Assembly (NCBI GenBank): GCA_905147135.1
Contig: LR990041.1
Span: 15,127,907-15,191,906, forward strand
Direction of reading: 5' to 3'
DNA: 64,000 nucleotides
Source of the DNA: Blastobasis lacticolella
Lineage: Eukaryota; Arthropoda; Insecta; Lepidoptera; Blastobasidae
Shown here: positions 1 through 10,830 of the stretch, in pieces
Numbering within the stretch: the first letter of the stretch is position 1
How the letters are laid out: every line of letters begins with the position of its first letter
Made by a program: the position numbers and the translations under genes
Notes under the pieces: model-generated
Told to the model about the DNA's origin: nothing
What the model saw: only the letters and a program-made list of their open reading frames with translations
Database searches by the model: none

Positions 1-109
1 AGGTACAACAACAACAAAAAATAACAAGGAAATAAGAGTAAACAAAAAAAATAAAAAATATGTGAAAAAATAAAAAATAAAAATAAATGTAAGTACTTAC
101 CTACAGTTA

Positions 110-260
110 ACTATTCCCAGTGGCGTTGTTTAAACTCCATGTCGTGGCTTCACGTGCAACTGGACCCCCTCAGCATAATGTTGTGGCCGTATGACGCGTA
201 CCACAACGCTGGTTTTCAGTGTGCCCACCTACCACCCGGAAACACCGCACAGTCAGCAAT
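110..260 (-). repeat. Dispersed retroposon 3' fragment, minus orientation
   Basis: Bases 110-260 are the reverse complement, with modest divergence, of 5537-5700. Shared blocks include CCCCCTCAGCATAATGTTG and AACTATTCCCAGTGGC. The A-rich tract at 1-110 is where the 3' tail of a minus-strand copy would lie. This is a second copy, in opposite orientation, of the (CTTT)n-tailed element at 5537-5805. Confidence 0.75.
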
Positions 261-1087
261 ATACCTGCTTTTTGTATACTGTGTTCTTTGTCAATAAATA
301 TATTAATAATTTGTAAATACATAATAAATCGCGAAATATATAAATATAAGTGAAAGCATCAACTAATGAGTAGTAAGTGTGTACTTACATACATGTATCC
401 GGGGCGCACCATGAGAACCCCCACCACGCGTTGTTTACCTGCAGTCAACCGAGACCGTCGTCAAGGCATTTAGGTATTCAGCCTACATTTCGCCGTGTCT
501 CAACGCCCGACAAAAATTTAAAAAATAAAAGTGTTGCATAATTAATAAAACGTTATTTTACGTTACAGCTATAATAAAATTAGTATGGGATATGTTGTAT
601 CGAATAGCAATTTTTTAAAATTTTATAGACTGGCGTGAAAAAAGTGTCTCGAAATGTGTTTTCGAATATGAAATTGGAACATTACGCTATGAGTGTAGAT
701 AAAAGTATTTAAGTAGTTTATCAGTTATCTAGCACCCATAGCACAAGCTTTGCTTAGTTTGGGGCTAGATGGCGCTGTGTGAATTTGTCCACGAATATTT
801 ATTTATATTTATATTTAATAATAATTTGATTGACATTTGACTACAACAGTGATCCCAACCAAAAGCAATGGCCCATCAATACTACCAATCAACCTACAAA
901 TTATTCAAATCAGATCAGTAATGTTCTCAAAACAGCTGGGGACCAAAGTGGCAAGAATAAAAGGAGCTGTATGAAAAGAGTTGTGGATATAGGTATGCGA
1001 AGCTAGGGAGTTGTGACAGAACAAAGCAAAATGGCGGTTTATAGTCTCTGCCTACCTCACCTGTGGGACACAGGCGTGAGCTTTATG
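261..1087. other. Upstream region, repeat remnants only
   Basis: AT-rich sequence without a recognisable gene. Bases 730-800 (AGCACCCATAGCACAAGC, then GATGGCGCTGTGTGAATTTG and ATTTATTTATATTTA) match 33803-33880, so this is a dispersed element tail. It could contain promoter or 5' UTR sequence of Parg, but nothing identifiable was seen. Confidence 0.5.
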
Positions 1088-1480
1088 TATGTACGTTGGC
1101 TGGTCCAAAAGTTTTTAGTCAACGGCTGGTTATACATGCTATTGTTTTAATTATTGTATCGTTTGATACCAAACACGATAGATTTCCGAAAAAAAAAGTC
1201 GAATCCCATATAAAAAATTAAAGTCAATATTACTGCCCCCCATGGGAATATTTTTAGGAACTACCGGTCAAAATGATTGTTTTAACCTAAAGTTCCCGTG
1301 TACCAAACGGCTATCCTATACATCGATTTGCGGTTTTTTTTCACGTAGCTCGACCACTAAGTCACCCTTATAGGTATTAGGGTGACTGAGAGGTTACACT
1401 GTCTGTATACGTTGGCTGGTCCAAAAGTTTTTAGTTAACGACTGGTTATACATGCTATTGTTTTCATTTTTGTAACGTTT
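1088..1480 (+). repeat. Direct repeat pair, about 75 bp, 317 bp apart
   Basis: Bases 1088-1165 and 1404-1480 share ACGTTGGCTGGTCCAAAAGT, then TTTTTAGT and GGTTATACATGCTATTGTTT with few changes. The spacer contains the motif GTCACCCTTATAGGTATTAG. Together this looks like a partly duplicated dispersed repeat; no protein is encoded. Confidence 0.6.
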
Positions 1481-1663
1481 AAAGGCAAATTTTATTAAAA
1501 ACTCCTTGGTCAAAAATCAATAGCCGGCGACCATTACTTATTTTTTTATCGAATATTTAAAAAAACATGTATGTCCATTCAATTTTACAAACTAAGTAGA
1601 TAACTAATAACGCGATATACGTATCTTGGTACTTATCTTCGTCTTTAGATTACGATAGCAAAT

Positions 1664-2752
1664 ACATAGTTATAGGTAAGTGTTAGAAAAATATTTTCCT
1701 AAGTATTATTGACTAGCCGTTTAACTTCTCTGCGGCTATCATCCGCATTTCGGATATTTGTAAACAATCTTCCCTAATCAATTTTCCCGCTAGAACCTAT
1801 CATTTCCCTGGGATAAAAAGTAGCGTTTCTTACTCAGTGACCAGTAGCATTGTATGTGTGAATTTTTATTAAAAATCGGTACACAGTTATTAGTTAATTC
1901 GATACAAACAAACAAAATTTTAAAAAATCTTTACATACTTATATATAATATTAGTATATACGATATCATGTTTATTTGAAATCTAAACTAATTTCATACT
2001 ATATTGTGTGTGGGTTATAGTTATACCTACTGTAGTTTTTCTGTTACTCTATGCTAATGTATGCTCACTGGATTGATCAGACAACAATTTTCTATGCCGC
2101 GATAACCTAAAGACATTTTGTGTACCTATATAACCCAAACCCATGGCTAATAAAACGGTTCTTTCAAAAAACACCATCTTTCATTCCAAGCCTTTAGGTT
2201 AAGCGCCCTACAACATTACCTTAAAATTTTAAACATTACATTACATAGTTATTGGGTAAGTATTAGATAAATATTTTCCTAAGTATTATTGACTAGCCAT
2301 TATACCTCTCAGCGGCTTTCACTTGCGCGCAGTTCGGATCAGTATTATATAAATATTTTCCTAAGCATTATTAGCTAGCCGTTATACTTCTCAGCGGCTT
2401 TCACCTGCGCGTAGTTCGGATCTCTGTAAACAATCATCACCAATCTATTTTCCTGCGGGAACATATTGTTTTCCCGGGATAATAGTAGCCTATGTTACTC
2501 ATTGACCAGTAGCAATGTATTAGTGAAAGAATTGTTAAACTCAGTCCAGTTTTTGAGTTAATTCGTCACAAACAAACAAAAATAAATATTTTTCTAAACA
2601 TGCATATCATATTAGAATAAATTATATCATGTTTATTTGAAATCTCTAAATTAATTTCATATTATATTGTCAGTGCATGGGTTATAGTTATACTTTGAGT
2701 TATACGTAAGTACTGTAGTTCTTCTGTTACTCTGTGCTAATGTATGCTCACT
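1664..2752 (+). repeat. Tandemly duplicated dispersed repeat (two copies, about 400-500 bp)
   Basis: Bases 1664-2067 and 2243-2752 are diverged direct copies. Both carry AAATATTTTCCTAAGTATTA, GACTAGCC followed by CTCTG/CAGCGGC, GGGATAA-AGTAGC, TTACTC, ATCATGTTTATTTGAAATCT, and end CTAATGTATGCTCACTG. The second copy has an extra internal duplication (2341-2420) of the TTTTCCTAAG...TTCGGATC block. The AACATATT-CCCGGGATA and AGTTAATTC-ACAAACAAACAAA signatures recur at 46085-46230, marking a common dispersed lepidopteran repeat family. Confidence 0.7.
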
Positions 2753-4001
2753 GCACACAACAACTTTATAGGTACCTACCTACGACTTACGAGACAGGGG
2801 AGTTACCTCTCGATGTTTTGTCTGCCCGCGCGGCGCGTTGATAGCGCCGTGCTATGCGTCATCCGCTATATTCTGCCAACCCATGTATGCCACATCATAC
2901 ATAACAAGTTTTTATTTTATTTTACGCAGTGACAAACTAGCAGCCAGTCCACCTGATTTTAAGCAATAACTGCCACCCATAACAGCTACGATTCATGAAT
3001 TAAGGTTGCTGGCAACAAAAATGTGGAACCGCAGCTGCTTTATCACTGTGAGGACTGTGATGAAATGGCTCATGTCTGAAATTGCGCTGGCTACCTTATC
3101 CTTCAAACCGGAACACAACAATGCAAGCATTGTTGCTTGTCGGCAGAAATAGATGAGGCGGTGGTATTCACCCAGACGGACTCCTCAGGTTCGACAGAGT
3201 CCTACCATCTGATATTTAAACTGAGTTGTATAATCAATACTAGGTACATGCAGGCAAGGTTTAGTTTGTTGTCGAGACTCTCGAGCTTGAGTCTCCAATG
3301 GGCGACAGTAGGCTAGGTATGTGCCTAGCATGGACTTCAGTACTTTTTGAAACCTACATTATTACATACCTACATATTTATAATCGTTACTAGACACATC
3401 GCACGGAACATAAAAGGGATAATGTTGTAAGTAGGGTCGCCAAAAAGTTTCAAGAAGAATACAGGAGATTTAATTTAGTGTGTCTAAAAGTGATATCCAT
3501 TTAAAAATATAGTACTATTTAGTTTTCAAGTTCTGTGTTTACAAGTTGGTTTAATTTTATAGTTTTACAGTGCAGAGTCACTTAATAATGTGACCAGATT
3601 TCTGAAATCGATTTTTGCGTTATATTTAGATGAACACTCCTTTTTATCGTAATAGGAAGCACAGTGTTTTGATAGATCTGGATAGGTGTTTCTGAATCGG
3701 AACCAGAACTACTGTAGTTTTGTAGTTAAAGAAAATTATGAAAAGTAAGAATCTTCTGTAAAACTTGTACTACTAATGTAAGTCCAATACACAAAAATTG
3801 TTATTGTCAACTGGTTGTGATTTAAGAAAACTTATACTATGTTTCATCTGATTTGGTACTAGCATTCATACAATACGCAGGTCATTTAAAACGGTAACGC
3901 GGGCAAAAGCTAAATTTTCATAAAAAATATTTCCACGCGGACGATGTGGCGGGCAAAAGCTAGTTATGTATACTAACGAAACTGTGTTGCTGTTGTTACA
4001 G
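2753..4001. other. Region upstream of first Parg coding exon
   Basis: No coding exon recognised. At 2985-3200 there is a degraded dispersed repeat (TGGCAACAAAAATGTGGAAC ... GTCGGCAGAAATAGATGAGG). At 3890-3965 a repeat end with GCGGGCAAAAGCTA appears twice (3900 and 3952), the second copy stopping only about 36 bp before the Parg acceptor. A 5' non-coding Parg exon should lie here or further left; I could not place it. Confidence 0.4.
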
Positions 4002-4214
4002 GCCATGTCATTTTCAAGGAATATGAACGAGGATCTTATGAATTTCCCTATGAAAGACATGTTTCGCAATGGCGGTGGCGATCCTTGGAGTTCGCCGAAA
4101 CTGCCGAAACTTGAGGGACCCCATACGAATGTGGCTCGGAACTCCGGACCCCGTTCCGACGTCAATACGAATACTAAAGATCACGTGTTGCTGCCATGTC
4201 CAGAAAATAAGACG
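4002..4214 (+). CDS. Parg: Parg, first recognised coding exon
   Basis: Start of poly(ADP-ribose) glycohydrolase, the enzyme that removes poly(ADP-ribose) chains from proteins. The exon follows an acceptor (TTGTTACAG, ends 4001) and is closed by a GT donor at 4215 in phase 0. The first ATG is at 4005, giving 70 residues; a 5' non-coding exon upstream is therefore likely but was not found. The N-terminus is hydrophilic. Around residues 25-32 it has GDPWSSPK, matching the short W-x-SP motif before the PARG catalytic region. It ends DHVLLPCPENKT, which aligns with the H-V-x-x-PCS segment that in other PARGs directly precedes the RW-containing helix encoded by the next exon. The donor is followed by a 29.3-kb intron. 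Assignment rests on this motif, on phase and on the seven clearly homologous downstream exons. The N-terminal half is divergent, so the exact start is less sure than the rest. Confidence 0.8.
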
Positions 4215-5339
4215 GTAATTCTAGAATTTTACAAATATGACTTAGGAGTGGTTGTAATAAACTAGTCATCAAATAATTAAATAATCATCAAAACAGTCCA
4301 AAGGTTTACTGCTGGACTTGAGCCTCCTCCACATTAGTGGAAGGCATTGCCTTAGTCTCCATGCATGGGTTGGATAGCAGCATTTTCTTTTGAAAAACAG
4401 TCAAAAGGAAAAGCTGCTACCTGCTGTTTACGGAAGTAATACATGTCCTGCCTCTATGACAATAGTCGCCCTTTTGGAATTTTTTGTAAAGGAACTGCAA
4501 TGGGTTACCACACTTGCTACAGATTTTTTGTATGTATCCGAGTACATCTATATTTTACTATGAAATTAGTAAATAACCGTACGGCATGGGCCCACCTGAT
4601 TTTAAAGGTGAGCTCTCGAAGCTAGCGTTAGTGGCGTCAGTGACGTCGCGTCAGGATTAGGAACGCCGCGACAGAGCGGCAGATAAATGTAGGCAATATG
4701 GAAATGTATGGAACGACATTCATGCGCAGCGTCAGTGACCATGACACGGCTGGCGGCAGTGTGGCTGAGGCATTCAAACACGCGCTCAAACATCCCGCAA
4801 GTGGGTACTGTCGCTGTGTCTACGTGTATTTTGAGGTTATAACTAAACAAAGAACATTACTAAAAAGTCATAGACAAAAAGTCCAGAATCGCCAACAACA
4901 AAATGAATAAAAATGGGTACACTATAGAAAACTCATCACGTTTTTAAAAAATCAGCCTCTTAAACCATGAAGTATTACCAGTTATTATACTGTATGAGAA
5001 TCATACTTTCGTTGGTTTTTTTTTAATTTTATTTTAAAACAATCACTTTAATAAATGTTAATACTTATATTTTAAAATGTTAAAAATATACCTGTAATTA
5101 ATATATATTTTAATACTTCGTAATAACATAAATAAATTGCTGTGATTGCGATTTGAATAATTCTTTTTGTGTTTAATTCGCTATAATATAGGGGTCCTTC
5201 AAACTTAAGAAAAAAAGGCAAAGTAGTAGGCTACTTTACCCCCTATCTACCCTTTTTTTCTTTCGTACGAACCACCCATGTATTATAACCTACAAAACAA
5301 AAAAGAATTATTCAAATCGGTCTAGCCTTTTTCGAGTTA
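4215..5339. other. Start of 29-kb Parg intron, no gene seen
   Basis: Intronic sequence after the donor at 4215. Short open frames at 4443-4910 have no recognisable domain. A fragment near 4580-4600 (ACGGCATGGGCCCACCTGAT) resembles the tail of common lepidopteran retroposons. Bases 4980-5200 are AT-rich without structure I can name. Confidence 0.4.
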
Positions 5340-7015
5340 TAGCGAGACTAGCGAGGTGAAGTGCTTGAAGTGATTGCTCCCGAATTGCGTCCGGTACTAA
5401 CGTGCCTCTTTGCACTTTCATACTCCACTAGGATAGTCCCATCTTCATGGAAGACTGCCCACGTGCACCCTGTGCCCAATAGGGCGACAGATCAGCCCCA
5501 TCGAATTACATGCTTATTACCTCCCTTCTCTCTAAGCTGACTGTGCGGTGTTTCCGGGTGGTAAATGCGCCCACTGAAAACCAGCGTTGTGGTACGCGTC
5601 AAGCGGCCAGAACATTATGCTGAGGGGGTCCAGTTGCACTGGAAGCCTCGACACGGAGTTTTAACAATGCCACTGGGAATAGTTAACTGTAGGTAGGTAC
5701 ATTTATTATTATTATTCTGCTATTTTATTTTTTAACTTAATTTTTTTTATTGTACGTGGTTTCGTGGTGTCTACGTGCAATAAATGTCTTCTTTCTTTCT
5801 TTCTTTCTAAGGTGATGGAGCGAGTAACAAACACACAGCTCCTTAGTTACATAGAAGAACACGATCTTGAACGACCGTCAATATTGTTTCCGACATTTTC
5901 CCTCAACGGGTGATCTTCTAGTGTATCTAACACACCGTTGGGCTTTAGCTGTTGAGCGTCAAGGTGACGCACTGGCTGTTGGCCTCGATATGGCGAAGGC
6001 GTTCAATCGGGTCTGGCATAGGGGTTTTCTTTCGAAGTTAGCATCATACGGGCTTCCCGAGGGATTGTGCAATTGGGTAACTATCTTTTTGTCCAGGAGA
6101 TGCATCAAAGCCGTAGGTGACGGCTGTTGCTCCAATAGCTTTGCACATTAACGCTGGTGTCCCACAAGGCTCGGTGCTGTGTCCCACAAGGCTCGGTGCT
6201 GTCTCCAACTCTGTTCCTCTTTAATATCATTGATATACCGTCAATGGACGCGCTGTGCATTAATTGCTATGTGGATGACAGTACTGGAGACACCATTTAT
6301 ACGGGTCGTGCCAATATCCCTCGTGCCATAGTGGAGGAAAGTCGCGAAGTACTTATTGTGTCTAAAAGCGAGAGTATTTTATCTAAAATCTCCGATTGGG
6401 GACGACTAAATCTAGTCCAATTCAACCCCACTAAGACACAAGTATGCGCGTTCACCGTCAAGAAAACTCTATTCGTTGTACCTCCTCAGTTCCAGGATGC
6501 ACCCCTTGCTATCTCTAAGAGCATACATATCTTAGGTGTTGACATCTCCAGTGACGTGCAGTTTCGCAGTAATTTGGAAGAAAAGCTCGTATCCAAAAAG
6601 CTGGTTATGCTTAATTGATCAAAGCAATTTCGGGGCAACGATTTCTCCTTTACAAGGCTCAAGTCAGACCCCATTTAGAGTATTTCTATCATCTATGGGC
6701 GGGAGGGATATCAGCTTGGTCCTTGTGACTCGACCCAAAAGCGCGCTGTGAGAATTGTCGATGATACCATGCTCACAAGTGGTATTGAGCCGCTGAGCCC
6801 GAGGACGGATTTCGCCTCCCTTTGTGTGTTCTATCGCTTGTACAACGGTGTTTGTTCTCAAGAACTGTTTGACATAATGCCTACAGCTAAATTCTATCAT
6901 CGCACCGCTCGCCACTGACAGGGAGTTCATCCTCACACCTTGGAGCCAAATTGGTCGCGAACTGTTCGGTTCCAAAAGAACTTTCTCCCACACAAACTGT
7001 AGGATCTCTCTTGTC
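5340..7015 (+). pseudogene. Jockey-like LINE, reverse transcriptase fragment, broken
   Basis: Degraded non-LTR retrotransposon ORF2. RT begins about 5345 (APELRPVLTCLFALSYS, SSWKTAHVHPVP), is interrupted by an insertion at 5537-5805, resumes with KVMERVTNTQLLSYIEEHDL, then GLDMAKAFNRVWHRGFLSKL (motif A). The catalytic YxDD motif appears as YVDDST (about 6271). The frame is broken near 6160 by a 22-bp tandem duplication in the G-V-P-Q-G-S-V-L stretch. The thumb and C-terminal region reads ILGVDISSDVQFRSNLE, then RAVRIVDDTM and FDIMPTAKFYHR, ending near 7010. The 5' half with the endonuclease is absent. It is not functional. Confidence 0.9.
5537..5805 (+). mobile_element. Short retroposon with (CTTT)n tail, inserted in LINE
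   Basis: 269-bp insertion inside the LINE RT, flanked by a 6-bp target duplication TCTAAG (5531-5536 and 5806-5811). The LINE frame resumes after it. It ends AATAAATGTCTTCTTTCTTT with repeated CTTT. The 5' part (CTGACTGTGCGGTGTTTCC...) recurs in opposite orientation at 110-260. No coding capacity; a 5'-truncated LINE tail or a SINE. Confidence 0.8.
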
Positions 7016-7408
7016 TTATTTTATTACTTACGGTTATGAGGACTCCTGTTTTAACATTGGTTCAGCATGTTGAATACTTTTTATAGTATAATATCGTTTT
7101 TAAGGGTATCTTTATATTTGGCCCTTCAGGCTCTGATTGCTCATCATTCCTCCCTGGAAAATTAAGTCTATTCTGTAAAATCAGACTACGTTGTAACTAC
7201 GTTATACTAATGTTTTTATCCAAATAGAATTTTGTAGTATGTAGGGTTCAACCCTGACTTGTGTATTTGGATGCGACTATTACTTTAAATGGTTTACGAA
7301 TTATGTATTTCTAGACGTACTTGTTTGTTCTGTTAATTCATTTTCTTTTGGCTTTGAATACGTATTTTCTATTATAATGTTATTATACATTAATATCTGG
7401 TATAAATA
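7016..7408. other. Probable LINE 3' UTR, no gene
   Basis: AT-rich sequence between the LINE RT end and the next LINE fragment. It contains GGCCCTTCAGGCTCTGATTG and other unique-looking sequence, with no frame of interest. It is probably the 3' untranslated part of the LINE at 5340-7015. Confidence 0.35.
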
Positions 7409-7576
7409 TTGTTAAATCTGCTTAATCCTCTATACTCCGTACAGAGACGTGCCGTACAAATTGTCGACGATCCTATACAAACAAACAAGTTAGAACCACT
7501 GGCTAACCGAAGGGACTTTGGCTACCTGTGTGTGTGTGTTCTATCGACCGTACAATGGGGAGTATTTCGAGGAACT
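7409..7576 (+). pseudogene. LINE C-terminal fragment, left half (split by Gypsy)
   Basis: Encodes SVQRRAVQIVDDPIQTNKLE, then NRRDFGYLCVC and GVFRGT, the thumb / C-terminal part of a jockey-like RT, related to but distinct from the copy at 5340-7015. It stops at GGAACT exactly where the Gypsy LTR (TGTTATTCC) begins. The reading continues at 29378 with ELFDLVPTAQFRHRT, so the two pieces are halves of one LINE separated by 21.8 kb. A small indel near 7535 shifts the frame. Confidence 0.85.
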
Positions 7577-7710
7577 TGTTATTCCGGGTTTTAGGGTGGC
7601 GACAAATAAGACACGGCTTTCATGTTTCAAGCTATAATCACGACTGCCTGCACACAATGTTACCAACCGATAGTTAGCTATTTTAATACTACCCACTTAT
7701 GTCTATAACA
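7577..7710 (-). repeat. Gypsy 3' LTR
   Basis: 134 bp, TGTTATTCCGGG ... GTCTATAACA on the + strand, about the same as 29239-29377 in the same orientation. The polypurine tract lies beside it on the minus strand (+ strand TTCCCCCACCAATATT, 7711-7726), which fixes the element's orientation as minus. Confidence 0.88.
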
Positions 7711-8360
7711 TTCCCCCACCAATATTTCTTAATAAACTAAATAAATAAATAATCGTGGACACCCTCACACAGCGCTTAGTTATATATTTTCTATAATTAA
7801 TGTCCCGACGGGGTCTTAGCATGAGACCGCGAGCCTCGGTAAGTGGTCGGGGCTGGGTGAGTGGGCCGGCTCGCGCGGCTCGCCGGCCGCGGCGCGTGCC
7901 ATCCGCGGGCTCTCGCCTCCTTGGCAGTCCTCGTATTCTTCTAGCTCCTGTTCCGGGATGTTGTGGGCCGCTGATGCTCCTTCTCCAGAGTCAACACTTG
8001 GCGGCTTTGATATTATTATAGGCGGCAAATATGAAGTGGTTCCCTGCGGCTGTATTTGATCCTGATTAGACGGTTTTTGTTGTAACCCACTTTTCCCACT
8101 CTCCCCTTTGTATTCAAAAATCTGATTCGCATGAGGTTTTATTTCTTTCTCTAAGTCGGTAACGTTAACTAAGTAAGCCGATCTTCCTAATTTCTATTTA
8201 TAACGCCTGTAGACCACATACATTCTTGGTATATTTTTATAAACACAGAATCACCTTCTTTTACATGTAATCTTCTTTTCTCGCGGTAATACTTAGTCTG
8301 TAAGCACTGTTTTTCCAATACAGTTTCTTTCAGTGCTGTGTCCGACGACGGTGAAGGCTA
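7711..8360 (-). pseudogene. Gypsy pol C-terminal end
   Basis: Minus-strand remnant of the pol C-terminus after integrase. The clearest frame (8028-7816) reads PPIIISKPPSVDSGEGASAA and IPEQELEEYEDCQGGESPRM, acidic then basic/proline-rich, ending LPRLAVSC. Upstream sequence matches the + strand copy at 14795-15345 (VLEKQCLQTKYYRGKRR, LVYVTDLEKEIKRHANQIFE). Small indels break the frame. Confidence 0.8.
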
Positions 8361-8900
8361 ATCTTGAACGCACACTGATGCAGTGCGCTGCGCAGTGCAC
8401 TGCACGATGTGGCAAAACTTGTTACACGCCGAGCAATTTGTATGCAAGTACATTGACAGATGGTGGAATGTCCCACTGTGCAGCGCGCCGCGCGGCGCAC
8501 TGCATGATGGGGCAACACCCGCAATTGAAGCCCGAAGTGTCAGTTCTGTATGAATTTTGTCTACGTTTTTCAATTTGACCCCATCGTGCAGCGTGCGGTG
8601 CGATGTCAGTAGATGTCAACATGAAACGTCACATCTGACTGTTTCTTTTTACCAACAGTTCGAATCTTTCCTCTTTATGTGACACAGTTGACACACATAT
8701 ATCTGTCTACTTTTTTTAGTACAGATACAACGCGTGTGAATGAAATAGGAAACCGACCTTGTCAAAGAAAGTTTGACAGCTGATGCGTAAGCCCCTCCCC
8801 TTTTTCTGATTCTTTAACATTATCGAAGTTGTTACGCTTTCGTGATCCTGTCGTCATTCTCTTCTCAGTTCATCCCGAATTATAAATAAGGCATGTTTGG

Positions 8901-9316
8901 TTCTAGAACACTAGTTTCTAAAAAGAAATGCTGGTACTCGTAGAAATCTACATTTTGGATGGCACCTGTCACACTTAAAACTGTAATAACTCTGAAACTA
9001 TTGGTGCTAGAATACTAGTTCCTAAAGAGAAATGATAGTGCTCGTCGACATCTACATTTCGGTTGACAGCTGTCAAACTTAATACTGTAATAACTCTTAA
9101 ACTATCACTTCTAGAACACTAGTTTCTGAAGAGAAATGATAGTGCTCGTCGACATCTACATTTCGGTTGACAGCTGTCAAACTTAATACTATAATAACTC
9201 TGAAACTATCGCTCCTTGAACACTAGTTCCTGAAGAGAAATGATAGTCGAGATATACATTCCGTATGACAGCTGTCAATCTTAAAACTGTAATAACTCTG
9301 AAACTATTTGCCTTAA
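8901..9316 (+). repeat. 104-bp tandem repeat, four copies
   Basis: Four copies start near 8901, 9005, 9109 and 9213, each beginning ctagaacactagtt-like. They contain AGAAATGATAGTGCTCGTCG, a palindrome around GACAGCTGTC (perfect TTGACAGCTGTCAA in copies 2 and 3) and AACTGTAATAACTCTGAAAC. Period is about 104 bp; the fourth copy is shortened. It lies in the left interior of the Harbinger-like element. Confidence 0.85.
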
Positions 9317-10229
9317 AACGCTTGTTCCAGAACAGCAAATACTTATAGATATCGACGGGCACTATCATTTTTTTTTAGGATCCAGTTTTCTAAGAGCAAT
9401 GGTTTCCGAGTAATTTAAGTTATATTCACTCTCTTTATACTTACTACTGATGTTATACTTTGTAGTCATAGTTTTGAATGAGCCACCGTGGTATACACTC
9501 AGTTTAAGTAAACATTCGTAAAGGACAGAAATTCACAATTCAAAATTACTACGTTTTAAAACATTTTGTCGTAATATTGTCCCAAAATCATGTCTTCAAC
9601 CAGTTGAGGACAAATTTAAGCAGTGCGGTTTATCCTACAACAGAATCAATCAATGTGAATAAAAATTCCTAACATACCGAATCAATCTTCTGAATTTAAA
9701 AATTTTGAAGTTTTTATGTTCGTATATCCTCAAGATAATTTAATTGAATGTATTATCATAGAGCCTGTAACCATCGGACAATCAATACGCTTTTAACGAA
9801 AATCGGCCAAGAAGTTTGTCAGCTAGAATAAACATCCATACAAACATTCATATAAACATACATACACACAAACCCCTTTCCCCCGCAAGAGTACGACATT
9901 GACGACATACGACAGAGACGACATTGTTCCACTTGCTATGGTCCTGACAAATCTCTGTCGATTCTTCCACGTTTATCAACTTTACATACATAGATTGTTA
10001 ACTTCATTACCCTCCCTTAGCTCCATCGTAGTCGGGTAAAAAGAATCATTTATAGTATAGTATTCGCGGAAGTTGCATGGTTCAATTTCTTTAGATATTA
10101 CTGATGTTATACTTTTTAGTTAAAATATGGAATGACTTACCACGGTCTACAGATGGTGAATCTATGGACACCTGTCAGAAGTAAACATCCAAAGAAAAAA
10201 TTCGTTTTCAAAGATTTTAAAGTAAAATT
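9317..10229. other. Transposon interior, no frame recognised
   Basis: Non-coding interior of the Harbinger-like element. Bases 9750-9860 show GTTTGTCAGCTAGAATAAACATCCATACAAACATTC-type sequence common in insect repeat tails. No gene. Confidence 0.4.
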
Positions 10230-10430
10230 ATGTCTTCTTCCGGGGATAAAGACATGTTGGCCGTACTGCAGATGGTTAATATGCAAAAATGTAGAAGACC
10301 TCGACGTAACTATTGGGTGCACCCTATATGGAATACCGGTGTAAAAATAGACTTACCAGTTGATGGTAAAACTGGAAATGTATCCGGACCGTTTTCAGCA
10401 GGTTTTCAGGTTGTCACCATTATGTTATAA
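10230..10430 (+). pseudogene. Harbinger transposase N-terminal fragment
   Basis: Reads SSSGDKDMLAVLQMVNMQKC then RRPRRNYWVHPIWNTG. The R-R-x-R-R-x-[FY]-W-V-H-P-[IL] motif is characteristic of the start of HARBI1-like / PIF-Harbinger transposases. The DDE catalytic domain that should follow is absent, so only a stub of under 70 residues remains. Recognition rests on this one motif. Confidence 0.6.
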
Positions 10431-10560
10431 TCAAATATTAACCCGAGCCAGATCAAGGTTACAAAAACGGCACACAAATTGTAATGTCAATGTAGCATTG
10501 ACAATAATATAAATTAAATAATCATCGTGGCGTCATTATGATGATGTTGACTTCAATATA

Positions 10561-10690
10561 ATGTTTTATGAGCTTGTTGAAAAACATCCTGCACCATACG
10601 ATTATAATACCAAGGATACCGAACACCGAGCGAAGTGGACCAAGAGGAGTAGGAAGGCGGACTCCTGGCAACCGAAATTTAACACCAAGA
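10561..10690 (+). pseudogene. MADF-like (Myb/SANT-like) fragment
   Basis: Encodes FYELVEKHPAPYDYNTKDTE then HRAKWTKRSRKADSW, resembling the first helix of a MADF domain (L-I-x-x-V-x-x-x-P-x-L-[WY]-D...). MADF/Myb proteins are the usual second gene of PIF/Harbinger elements, consistent with the adjacent transposase stub. After about 10680 the frame runs into a SINE-like repeat (10725-10830). Truncated and non-functional. Confidence 0.5.
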
Positions 10691-10724
10691 CGATGATAAT
10701 GATGATCTTGGCGTCAAATCCTGT

Positions 10725-10830
10725 TTGTGCTCTCGCACGCGAGGACCCGAGGCCCGCTTTGACTATGATCCAAGATTTAGCAGATCAGGCAATTACAGTG
10801 GAACGACTGCCAACTGACCTCCATACATAA
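10725..10830 (+). repeat. SINE body fragment, copy shared with 60800-60890
   Basis: GTGCTCTCGCACGCGAGGAC, then TGATCCAAGATTTAGCAGAT and ATTACAGTGGAACGACTGCC match 60797-60880 (ATGATCCAGGATTTGGCGAT, ATTACAGTGGAGCGACTACT). The 60.8-kb copy is joined to a tRNA-like head on the minus strand, so this is the body of a tRNA-type SINE. Confidence 0.75.

Noticed and set aside
2744..2932. Possible upstream host exon frame of 62 codons
   Set aside because: No domain, starts in a repeat end, and no convincing splice context.
8330..8622. Overlapping short Cys/Arg/Ala-rich frames on both strands
   Set aside because: They arise from the TGCAGTGCGCTGCGCAGTGC-type ends of the Harbinger-like element, not from a gene.
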